In this document: positions 1-5,722 of the stretch, in pieces
Layout of the letters: each line of letters begins with the position of its first letter
Numbering within the stretch: the stretch's first letter is position 1
Assembly: GCA_937901055.1 (NCBI GenBank)
Contig: CALCGO010000410.1
Span: 1 to 7,483 of the forward strand
DNA length: 7,483 bases
Direction of reading: 5' to 3'
DNA from: an uncultured Rhodobacterales bacterium
GTDB taxonomy: Bacteria; Pseudomonadota; Alphaproteobacteria; Rhodobacterales; Rhodobacteraceae
Notes under the pieces: generated by a model
What the model saw: the letters and a program-made list of their open reading frames with translations, nothing else
The model's database searches: none
Told to the model about the DNA's origin: nothing
Made by a program: the position numbers and the translations under genes

Positions 1-364
1 ACGGTAGTTGATATTTTGGGTTTGGAAAATCGGGATACCCCCCTAAAACTTCCGTGTGCAAAAATCTCATTACCCACGCCGGTCCCTGACTAAAACCCTG
101 TGGACTTTTCAAGCCCCCTTGAGCATCCAGACCTATTTTGGATTACTGGTTACACCTTTTCCTTGTGGTATAGAGTGGGCTTTTTTTCTCAATTCCACGC
201 GCGCAAAAGAAAAGGTTTCCCCGCCGGTCTTGGTGGTAGGGCATATAAAATTTGATACCCCCCCCTTCATTGTTGTTGAACGTGTATGTGTGCCGAAGAC
301 TGCATCCCAAGCGCTGGGTTGCAAACCACGCGGTTTTACTAAAAAACGAGACTTTCAGGTCGTG
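1..364. other. Non-coding left flank, no supportable gene
   Basis: I see no gene here. One open frame spans 56-394 on the plus strand, starting with GTG, but it has no Shine-Dalgarno sequence, no recognisable motif and a composition unlike the real genes nearby. A 63-codon minus-strand frame (133-324) is equally unconvincing. The stretch has runs of C, a T-run at 181-187 and two copies of a GATACCCCCC motif. It could be decayed mobile-element or integration-site DNA, but nothing here proves that. No tRNA-like fold was found. Confidence 0.6.
26..265. repeat. Two direct copies of AAAAT-n(2-3)-GATACCCCCC
   Basis: Copy 1 lies at 26-43 (AAAAT, three bases, GATA, six C) and copy 2 at 247-265 (AAAAT, two bases, GATA, eight C). 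They are about 220 bp apart in the same orientation. Read on the minus strand they are GGGGGTATC motifs. From memory, similar repeated motifs occur near tyrosine-integrase attachment regions in Proteobacteria, but there is no integrase in the window, so that role is a guess. Confidence 0.4.
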
Positions 365-366
365 GA

Positions 367-401
367 TTTTTTAACAGAATGGGCGGGAAGCTGACATTCG
401 C
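367..401 (+). repeat. Dispersed-repeat-like element, left copy
   Basis: The element reads TTTTT-T-AACAGAAT, then GGGC, then AGCTG-A-CATTC. The reverse complement of 7421-7455 matches it at 27 of 35 positions with no gap, counted by hand. The blocks TTTTT, AACAGAAT, GGC, AGCTG and CATTC are all shared. Sequences of the type TTTTTCAACAGAAT followed by GACATTCGC are, as I recall, common between genes and beside insertion sequences in alphaproteobacteria. No transposase is present here. Confidence 0.55.
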
Positions 402-409
402 TGCAGATG

Positions 410-446
410 CGAAGGTAAGAGCAGATTTCCGCAAAGCGGACCTTCG
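410..446. other. Stem-loop downstream of the transporter operon
   Basis: An outer perfect 7-bp inverted repeat, CGAAGGT (410-416) and ACCTTCG (440-446), encloses a tight inner hairpin TCCGC-AAA-GCGGA (428-440). Its position, about 115-150 bp past the gtsD stop codon, would allow a role at the 3' end of the operon transcript. No run of T follows on the minus strand, so it is not a classical intrinsic terminator. It may instead belong to the dispersed repeat at 367-401, because a comparable GCGGC-AAA-GCCGC hairpin accompanies the other copy at 7395-7407. Confidence 0.4.
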
Positions 447-560
447 TTTCAATTGCGGACGGATCGGTCAACCAACGACAGCTATCCGGCACACAATATC
501 AGCGGCCTTCCAAATCTAACTTTTGCATCTGATAGCTTCCAATGTCCGCGAGCAAAACCC

Positions 561-1676
561 CTAGTTCAGCCGCTCACCGGTATCCGAAACAAAATAAGAA
601 GCTTTGGATAGGTCAAAGGCAATGTCCATACTTTCACCAGGCAGGACTTTTGTATCCGCATTCATGCGCGCTGTAATCTCTTTGCCGCCCAGATATGTGG
701 TGACGAATGTATCGGACCCGGTTGGCTCCACTACATCTACTTTGCAGTTTGCCACCTGAACATCGGCGCCGGAATCCTTCGACGGGTTCGTGATATTTTC
801 GGGACGTAGACCGATCATAATCTCCCGCTCCTCACCATCCGACATGCCGGAAATGCCGTTCGCGTCATGTAACGCTAGGGGCTCTCCTTCAGCGCGTTCG
901 ATAATTACTGTCGCACCAGCCCCGTTAGCTTTGGCCTTGGCGGGAATAATGTTCATTGATGGCGACCCCATGAACGAGGCTACGAACATATTGGCGGGAT
1001 TGTTGTAAATCTCGTCAGGCGTTCCGATTTGCTGAATAATGCCGTCTTTCATTACCACGATCTTGGTTGCCAATGTCATGGCTTCGATCTGGTCGTGGGT
1101 CACATATACTATGGAGGCATTCAGTGTCTGATGCAGTTTCTTGATTTGGGTCCGCATCTCTACACGCAGCTTTGCGTCTAGATTGGACAGTGGTTCATCA
1201 AACAGGAAAAGTTTTGGGTCGCGAACTAACGCGCGCCCCATTGCAACGCGTTGACGCTGCCCTCCCGAAAGTTGGCCCGGTTTGCGATTCAGAAGCGGCT
1301 CGATTTGAAGAAGCTTTGCAACCTCTTCCAATTTGGTTTGCTGTGTTTCCGCATCGATTCCACGGACTTTCATCCCGAACGTCACGTTCTTTGCAACCGT
1401 CATCGTTGGGTAGAGCGCGTATGATTGGAACACCATTGCAATATCACGGTCTTTTGGCGAGACACCGACCATGCCACGGCCGCCGATATTAATTTCACCG
1501 GAGTTGATGTTTTCGAGCCCCGCAATGCAGTTCAACAATGTTGACTTACCGCATCCTGATGGCCCGACAAGCACAAGGAATTCCCCCGGTTCAATCGAAA
1601 CGTTGATTTCCTTAAGCACTTCGGTCGCACCGTAGCTTTTGTAAAGGTTTGAGATCTTTAGAATTGGATTAGTCAT
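561..1676 (-). CDS. gtsD: Sugar ABC transporter ATP-binding protein (MalK/UgpC family)
   Basis: This is the cytoplasmic ATPase that powers sugar import, acting as a dimer on the GtsB/GtsC permeases. Its 371 residues are typical of MalK/UgpC-type ATPases. Visible motifs: Walker A GPSGCGKST (38-46), Q-loop Gln84, signature LSGGQ (136-140), Walker B LFLFDEP (156-162, with Asp160 and Glu161) and H-loop His194. Residues from about 235 to the end form the TOBE-type C-terminal domain of the MalK class. It is the last gene of the operon; its ATG lies 4 bp after the gtsC stop, with AAGGG at 1685-1689, 8 bp upstream. All catalytic motifs are intact. MalK-type ATPases are often shared between sugar importers, so specificity comes from the neighbours. 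Databases may call it ugpC or malK; gtsD follows the Pseudomonas operon order. Confidence 0.95.
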   Translation of the reverse strand: MTNPILKISNLYKSYGATEVLKEINVSIEPGEFLVLVGPSGCGKSTLLNCIAGLENINSGEINIGGRGMVGVSPKDRDIAMVFQSYALYPTMTVAKNVTFGMKVRGIDAETQQTKLEEVAKLLQIEPLLNRKPGQLSGGQRQRVAMGRALVRDPKLFLFDEPLSNLDAKLRVEMRTQIKKLHQTLNASIVYVTHDQIEAMTLATKIVVMKDGIIQQIGTPDEIYNNPANMFVASFMGSPSMNIIPAKAKANGAGATVIIERAEGEPLALHDANGISGMSDGEEREIMIGLRPENITNPSKDSGADVQVANCKVDVVEPTGSDTFVTTYLGGKEITARMNADTKVLPGESMDIAFDLSKASYFVSDTGERLN

Positions 1677-1680
1677 GAGT

Positions 1681-2577
1681 TTAGCCCTTTACCGAACCGG
1701 CGGTTAGTCCGCGAATGAAGTATTTTCCTGCCACAACGTAAACGAAAAGGGTTGGCAACGCGGCGATGATGGCGGCTGCCATATCAACGTTGTATTCCTT
1801 GACGCCCGTAGTGGAGTTAACAATGTTGTTAAGTGCTACAGTGATTGGCTGCGTTCCAGCCTGGCTGAAAGACACGCCAAACAGAAAGTCGTTCCAAATC
1901 TGGGTGAATTGCCAAATAACCGTGACTACGACGATGGGCGCGGAAAGCGGCACGAAGACGCTCCAGAAGATACGGAAGAACCCTGCGCCATCGATCAGGG
2001 CGGCTTTTACCAACTCACGCGGAATCGAAATATAGTAATTTCGGAAGAACAGCGTTGTGAAACCAAGTCCATATATAACGTGCACAAAGATCAGGCCGGT
2101 AATGCTGCCCGCGATGCCCATTTTGCCCAACAAGATAGCCATCGGTAGAATGACCACCTGAAACGGCACGAAGCATCCAAATAGCATTAGCGCAAAGATG
2201 ATGTTCGACCCTTTGAAGCGCCATTGGCTGATTACATAACCGTTGAACGCACCCACAACGGTAGAAATGAAAACCGCAGGAACGGCGATCAGAACGGAGT
2301 TCCAGAAATAGGGTTTCAACCCTTCACATTGAATGCCGGTGCAAGCCCCTGACCATGCTGTACCCCAAGCCGAAGTGTCAATTTTCCGCGGGAGCCCCAG
2401 AAGAGAGCCGGTACGGATTTCATCAAGACTTTTAAGCGAAGTTACAATCATCACGAAAAGCGGCATCAGGTAGTACAGCGCGAAAAGTACCAACATTGCG
2501 TATAGTCCGGCACGCAACAACGCATTCTTTAGGCGATGCTGTTTGGCCTGTCGATCAATATAGGTCGCATCAGTCAT
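1681..2577 (-). CDS. gtsC: Sugar ABC transporter permease, MalG type (GtsC-like)
   Basis: This inner-membrane permease subunit has 298 residues, normal for MalG-type CUT1 permeases. About six hydrophobic segments are visible, roughly at 22-47, 91-115, 126-150, 157-177, 214-236 and 267-290. The cytoplasmic EAA loop that docks onto the ATPase is near 186-212 (ELVKAALIDGAG, then the FVPLSAP end). The segment CTGIQCEGLKPYFWNS (79-94), with Cys79 and Cys84 before the second membrane span, resembles the GtsC-like glucose permeases as I remember them; the cysteines could form a disulfide if periplasmic. Its ATG overlaps the end of gtsB by 8 bp, and AGGAG at 2586-2590 gives a good ribosome site 8 bp upstream, suggesting coupled translation. 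Membership of the family is firm; the exact sugar is inferred from gtsA. Confidence 0.94.
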   Translation of the reverse strand: MTDATYIDRQAKQHRLKNALLRAGLYAMLVLFALYYLMPLFVMIVTSLKSLDEIRTGSLLGLPRKIDTSAWGTAWSGACTGIQCEGLKPYFWNSVLIAVPAVFISTVVGAFNGYVISQWRFKGSNIIFALMLFGCFVPFQVVILPMAILLGKMGIAGSITGLIFVHVIYGLGFTTLFFRNYYISIPRELVKAALIDGAGFFRIFWSVFVPLSAPIVVVTVIWQFTQIWNDFLFGVSFSQAGTQPITVALNNIVNSTTGVKEYNVDMAAAIIAALPTLFVYVVAGKYFIRGLTAGSVKG

Positions 2578-3442
2578 TATTGCTGCTCCTCAGTTCGGAG
2601 TATAAGTAAGGGACGATTATCGCGATCACGACCATCATCATCACGGTGGCAGAGGATGCTGCCTGCCCAAGATCGCCACGCGAGAATGCCATTGCGTACA
2701 TGTAGGTCGCGGGTAAATCCGTGGCATAGCCGGGGCCGCCACCAGTCAGAGCGATCACCAGATCGAAGCTCTTGATGGCCAGATGTGACAGCACGATGAA
2801 GGCCGACAGGAATATCGGGGCCATCGAAGGAATTATGATGGCGCTATAAATACGTTTGGTCGGGATTCCGTCGATCATAGCGGCGCGGATGATTTCCTGA
2901 TCAACCGAGCGAAGCCCGGCAAGGAAAAGCGCCATGACAAAGCCGGATGCTTGCCAAACGCCTGCTATAACTACCGTGTAAATGGCCATGTCTGGATCAA
3001 CCAGCCAGTTGAATGTGAAGCTCTCGAATCCGAGGCCTCTAACTACCGATTCGAGTCCAAGGCCGGGATTCAGTATCCATTTCCATGCGGTACCCGTAAC
3101 GATGAAGCTTAGCGCCATAGGGTAAAGGTAAATGGTGCGTAACGGTCCTTCGGTGCGGATTTTCTGGTCAAGAAGGATTGCTAGAAACAATCCTAAAACC
3201 ATTGAAATGCCGATGAACAAAACACCGAAAATTGCGAGGTTGGTCATGGCTACATCCCAACGTGGGGAGTCAAACAGACGTTCGTACTGGATCGTGCCTT
3301 CGATTTCGTATTTCGGCAATAGGCGCGATCTGGTGAAAGAAATATATGTTGTCCACGCGATAAAGCCGTAAACAAAAATTATGACTGCGATGAACGAAGG
3401 TGCAAGCACGATCTTCGGCATATGTTTTTGCAACCAATCCAT
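2570..3442 (-). CDS. gtsB: Sugar ABC transporter permease, MalF type (GtsB-like)
   Basis: This is the partner permease, which forms the translocation channel with GtsC. It has 290 residues with hydrophobic segments near 11-32, 66-92, 103-122, 153-176, 203-225 and 265-282. The EAA loop is at about 183-205 (EIIRAAMIDGIPTKRIYSAI), and the conserved stretch ALTGGGPGYATD (231-242) follows, as in other MalF/UgpA-type subunits. It lacks the long extra periplasmic loop of E. coli MalF, as is usual for CUT1 permeases. AAAGGA at 3451-3456 lies 8 bp before the ATG and supports this start. The gene is separated from gtsA by 69 bp that contain a hairpin, and overlaps gtsC by 8 bp. Confidence 0.94.
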   Translation of the reverse strand: MDWLQKHMPKIVLAPSFIAVIIFVYGFIAWTTYISFTRSRLLPKYEIEGTIQYERLFDSPRWDVAMTNLAIFGVLFIGISMVLGLFLAILLDQKIRTEGPLRTIYLYPMALSFIVTGTAWKWILNPGLGLESVVRGLGFESFTFNWLVDPDMAIYTVVIAGVWQASGFVMALFLAGLRSVDQEIIRAAMIDGIPTKRIYSAIIIPSMAPIFLSAFIVLSHLAIKSFDLVIALTGGGPGYATDLPATYMYAMAFSRGDLGQAASSATVMMMVVIAIIVPYLYSELRSSNND

Positions 3443-3468
3443 CGGGATAATCCTTTAGTTAAAAGTCT

Positions 3469-3498
3469 GGCTCCACCCGACATACGCCGCGTGGAGCC
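3469..3498 (-). promoter_or_regulatory. Intercistronic hairpin between gtsA and gtsB
   Basis: A perfect 8-bp inverted repeat, GGCTCCAC (3469-3476) and GTGGAGCC (3491-3498), lies just after the gtsA stop. In the minus-strand transcript, two further CG pairs can form inside after a G-G mismatch. A short AGACTTTT follows, so it could act as a weak, partly read-through terminator or a barrier to 3' exonucleases. Both mechanisms are known for ABC importer operons, where binding protein is needed in excess over the membrane parts. The role here is inferred from position and fold. Confidence 0.6.
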
Positions 3499-3511
3499 GT
3501 AGTTTCAGCTA

Positions 3512-4759
3512 TTACATTGAGTTTGCGACAGCTTTAGCCAGCGCAGCAACCGCATCTTGCGAACTCATATCCGAGTTGAAGTGTGCAGTGACAGTATCCG
3601 TGATAGCACCGGCCTGAGCGCCACGAAGCGCCATACCATGTGCATAGGATGGCAGTAGCGAGCCGTTACCGGAAGCTACATCCATGTCGTAGGAAGACTG
3701 ACGTGCACAGTAATCGAACTCGTCCAGCGACACGTCAAGACGTGCGGGGATGGAACCTTTGTTCAGATTGAACACTTTCTGGAAGTTCTGGCCCATGACC
3801 AGTTCTGCCAACAAGTTCTGGCCTGCAATCTTGTCGTCGCCCTTGACGTCAAACATTGCAAAGCTGTCAACATTGTAGAGGTATCCGCCACCTGGTGTGG
3901 ATGCGCAAAGGAAGTCTTTGCCCGGCACTTTGCCTGCAGCAACGAATTCGCCTTTTGCCCAGTCACCCATAATCTGGAAAGCGGCTTCGCCGTTCATAAC
4001 CATCGCCGTAGCAAGGTTCCAGTCACGACCCGAGAAGTTTTCGTCGACAAAACCACGCATAATGCGCATCTGGTCGAATACGGCTACCATCGTGTCGGAA
4101 GTCAAAGTTGCTTCGTCCAGATCGATGAAGGCTTTGCGGAAGAAGTCCGCGCCGCCAATGCCAAGTGCCACTGCTTCAAATACAGTTGCGTCCTGCCAAG
4201 CCTGACCACCGTGTGCCAATGGCGTGATGCCCATGCCTTGCAGTTTCTCTGCAGCAGCGTTGAATTCATCCCAGCTAGTCGGCATTTCGATGCCGGCATT
4301 TGCCAGAACTTCAGCATTCGCCCAGATCCAGTCAACGCGGTGTACGTTTACCGGAGCGGCACAATACTCGCCGTCACACTTCATGTGATCCGCAATCGCT
4401 GCAGGCAGAAGCGCGTCCCAGTTTTGCGCAACGCCAACGGCATTGATATTCGCCAAAACACCCTCATCATACCATTCTTGAATGGCAGGGCCTTTTAACT
4501 GAACGGCAGTGGGGGCGTTGCCTGACAGCACCCTGGCCCTCAGGGCAGTCATAGCTGCGTCCCCACCACCGCCAGCAACCGGCATATCTGTCCAAGTACC
4601 GCCATTAGCGGAAAACTCTTCCATCAGCACCGCAACCGATTTCGCTTCACCACCCGATGTCCAGTAGTGCAAAACTTCAGCTTCAGGGCCGGCCGACGCC
4701 GCACCCGAAGTCAGACAAAAGGCCGCTACGGCCGATGCCAATATTGATTTCTTGAACAT
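3512..4759 (-). CDS. gtsA: Periplasmic sugar (probably glucose) binding protein, GtsA-like
   Basis: This captures sugar in the periplasm and delivers it to GtsBC. With the start chosen here it has 415 residues: a Sec signal peptide (MFKKS, a hydrophobic stretch, then ASA before GPEAE, probable cleavage after residue 23), then a family 1 solute-binding fold. Long stretches match the Pseudomonas glucose-binding GtsA as I remember it: VQLKGPAIQEW (86-96), APVNVHRVDWIW (135-146), AHGGQAWQDATVFEAV (182-197), GRDWNLATAMVMNG (244-257), FQIMGDWAKGE (261-271) and NLNKGSIPAR (331-340). Trp33, Lys89, Trp267, Lys334 and His374 sit where sugar contacts are expected; this is recall, not alignment. Cys128 and Cys133 may form a disulfide. 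The first operon gene, it faces the two-component genes. An upstream ATG at 4774 is rejected because the ribosome site would then lie inside the coding region. Glucose is likely, mannose possible. Confidence 0.93.
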   Translation of the reverse strand: MFKKSILASAVAAFCLTSGAASAGPEAEVLHYWTSGGEAKSVAVLMEEFSANGGTWTDMPVAGGGGDAAMTALRARVLSGNAPTAVQLKGPAIQEWYDEGVLANINAVGVAQNWDALLPAAIADHMKCDGEYCAAPVNVHRVDWIWANAEVLANAGIEMPTSWDEFNAAAEKLQGMGITPLAHGGQAWQDATVFEAVALGIGGADFFRKAFIDLDEATLTSDTMVAVFDQMRIMRGFVDENFSGRDWNLATAMVMNGEAAFQIMGDWAKGEFVAAGKVPGKDFLCASTPGGGYLYNVDSFAMFDVKGDDKIAGQNLLAELVMGQNFQKVFNLNKGSIPARLDVSLDEFDYCARQSSYDMDVASGNGSLLPSYAHGMALRGAQAGAITDTVTAHFNSDMSSQDAVAALAKAVANSM

Positions 4760-4765
4760 TCTATG

Positions 4766-4771
4766 TCCTCC
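4766..4771 (-). promoter_or_regulatory. Ribosome binding site fixing the gtsA start
   Basis: GGAGGA on the minus strand lies 6 bp before the ATG at 4759. The alternative in-frame ATG at 4774 lies upstream of this site and would add MGGHR ahead of a standard signal peptide, so the downstream start is preferred. Confidence 0.8.
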
Positions 4772-4787
4772 CATAAAATTCGATTAG

Positions 4788-4804
4788 TCCGGATTTCTCC
4801 CGGA
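4788..4804 (-). other. Small hairpin in the gtsA leader
   Basis: TCCGG (4788-4792) and CCGGA (4800-4804) can pair around a 7-base loop, ending about 17 bases upstream of the gtsA ribosome site. With the proposed promoter the leader would be roughly 110 bases. The hairpin could affect leader stability or translation, but five pairs can arise by chance. Confidence 0.25.
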
Positions 4805-4878
4805 ACTGCCGTCAGTCAATTACTTACAGGGGCATTCTGACAAGGGGGAAACTTCGCCACTAGGCCCTGCCTGTCACC

Positions 4879-4908
4879 TTTATAGCCACTTCTGTTACGC
4901 AGTGTTAC
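4879..4908 (-). promoter_or_regulatory. Candidate gtsABCD promoter
   Basis: On the minus strand a -10-like TATAAA (4879-4884) follows a -35-like GTAACA (4903-4908, four of six consensus bases) with an 18-bp spacer. Transcription would start near 4872. The -35 box coincides exactly with one of the TGTTAC repeats, as expected for a promoter controlled by an OmpR-type regulator bound at or next to -35. Assigned by eye. Confidence 0.45.
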
Positions 4909-4938
4909 ATTGGCATGGATTATGTTGCACAAAGTTAC
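4893..4938. promoter_or_regulatory. Phased TGTTAC direct repeats, likely response-regulator operator
   Basis: Four half-site-like hexamers lie on an exact 10-bp grid: TGTTAC (4893-4898), TGTTAC (4903-4908), no match at 4913, TGTTGC (4923-4928) and AGTTAC (4933-4938). They thus form two pairs one helical turn apart, all on the same face of the helix. OmpR/PhoB-family regulators bind direct repeats about 10-11 bp apart as head-to-tail dimers, and such a regulator is encoded next door. The first pair overlaps the proposed gtsA -35 region; the second pair overlaps the candidate regulator promoter. This fits joint control of both units, but binding is inferred. Confidence 0.55.
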
Positions 4939-4941
4939 AAT
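4910..4941 (+). promoter_or_regulatory. Weak candidate promoter for the two-component genes
   Basis: TTGGCA (4910-4915) and TACAAT (4936-4941) resemble -35 and -10 boxes, but the 20-bp spacing is longer than ideal. Transcription would start near 4948, giving a leader of about 34 bases. The -10 box overlaps the fourth TGTTAC-like half-site, so autoregulation is possible. Confidence 0.28.
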
Positions 4942-4971
4942 AACCGGAGTAAGAGCCGGGTAAAAGTATGC

Positions 4972-4976
4972 GGAGG
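4972..4976 (+). promoter_or_regulatory. Ribosome binding site supporting a TTG start
   Basis: GGAGG lies 5 bp before the TTG at 4982. The nearest upstream ATG (4968-4970) is out of frame, and no in-frame ATG lies close by, so TTG is the best start. A rare start codon would lower regulator output. Confidence 0.75.
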
Positions 4977-4981
4977 TCAAT

Positions 4982-5722
4982 TTGACTATACCACGGATAT
5001 TGGTTGTAGATGACGATTCAGATGTCTTGGACATGCTGAAGCAATACCTCGTGAAAAATGCATTCTCGGTGCATACAGCCACGACGGCAGGAGAGGTGGC
5101 TGCTATTGTCGCCAGTAACCGGATAGACCTGATACTGCTTGATGTGATGCTCGGCGACGACAACGGATTTGAAATCTGCCAATCTTTACGCAAAGAAAAT
5201 TCGGTTCCGATCATCATGATGTCGGCACTTTCTGCGGATCACCACCGGATGAAAGGGTATTCCTCGGGGGCTGACGATTATGTCGCCAAACCGTTCAACC
5301 CGGACCTGTTGCTCGCACGAATACAAGCCGTTGTACGGAGAACACAACGTTCGGCCTCGCTTTCCTATCGACGCGAAACGAAGAGTTATAGCTTTATGCA
5401 GTGGCGTTTCAATGCGAGGGATGGCCAGCTTTTTGCCAAGGATGGCTTCGAGGTTGTTCTCTCGCGATTGGAAGTATTACTTTTGAATATCTTGTTAGCC
5501 AATCCGTTTATCCCGCTAACCCGAGAAGAAATAGCGAGCGTCCTGAGTGGCGAGCGCGACCCCATGAACACGTCAGAAATTACAGAAGGTCGAGCTGTTG
5601 ATGTGCTAGTTGGACGCCTGCGTTCTAAACTGGAAGAGAACCCTAAGAATCCGGCCATCATAAAAACTGTTCGTGGAACCGGATATGTCTTGTCGGTTGA
5701 GGTTTCCACGTCTGATGAATAG
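4982..5722 (+). CDS. OmpR-family two-component response regulator
   Basis: This is a cytoplasmic DNA-binding regulator phosphorylated by a partner kinase, almost certainly the next gene. The 246 residues hold a receiver domain (about 4-118) with acidic residues Asp10 and Asp11, phospho-acceptor Asp54, switch Ser81 and Lys103 followed by Pro104. A linker follows, then a C-terminal winged helix (about 137-238) with LSRLEVLLLNILLANP (160-175), probable recognition helix RAVDVLVGRLRSKL (204-217) and the IKTVRGTGYVL wing (227-237). All key residues are present. Translation starts at TTG with a strong ribosome site. The gene is divergent from gtsA, 222 bp away, and overlaps the kinase gene by 8 bp. 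Context suggests control of the sugar transporter, as GltR does in Pseudomonas, but sequence alone does not show orthology, so no symbol is given. Confidence 0.94.
   Translation: MTIPRILVVDDDSDVLDMLKQYLVKNAFSVHTATTAGEVAAIVASNRIDLILLDVMLGDDNGFEICQSLRKENSVPIIMMSALSADHHRMKGYSSGADDYVAKPFNPDLLLARIQAVVRRTQRSASLSYRRETKSYSFMQWRFNARDGQLFAKDGFEVVLSRLEVLLLNILLANPFIPLTREEIASVLSGERDPMNTSEITEGRAVDVLVGRLRSKLEENPKNPAIIKTVRGTGYVLSVEVSTSDE

Noticed and set aside
133..324. 63-codon minus-strand open frame
   Set aside because: It is short, has no motif or ribosome site, and lies opposite another spurious frame.
56..394. 112-codon plus-strand open frame in the left flank
   Set aside because: It has a GTG start without a ribosome site, no recognisable domain and a low-complexity C-rich stretch, and it runs into the dispersed repeat element. 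It is treated as non-coding.
410..446. Clear intrinsic terminator for the gts operon
   Set aside because: The stem-loop is real, but no T-run follows on the minus strand and it lies more than 100 bp past gtsD. It is kept only as a stem-loop.
4760..4774. Upstream ATG for gtsA adding MGGHR
   Set aside because: The ribosome site GGAGGA would lie inside the coding sequence, and the signal peptide is normal from the next ATG.
4816..5217. 133-codon minus-strand open frame overlapping the regulator and the intergenic region
   Set aside because: It is antisense to the receiver domain of a clear response regulator and has serine-rich, shadow-like composition.
5673..5714. Upstream GTG start for the histidine kinase
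   Set aside because: It would lengthen the overlap with the regulator gene to 50 bp and add residues with no family support. The ATG at 5715 gives an ordinary 8-bp overlap with GAGG upstream.
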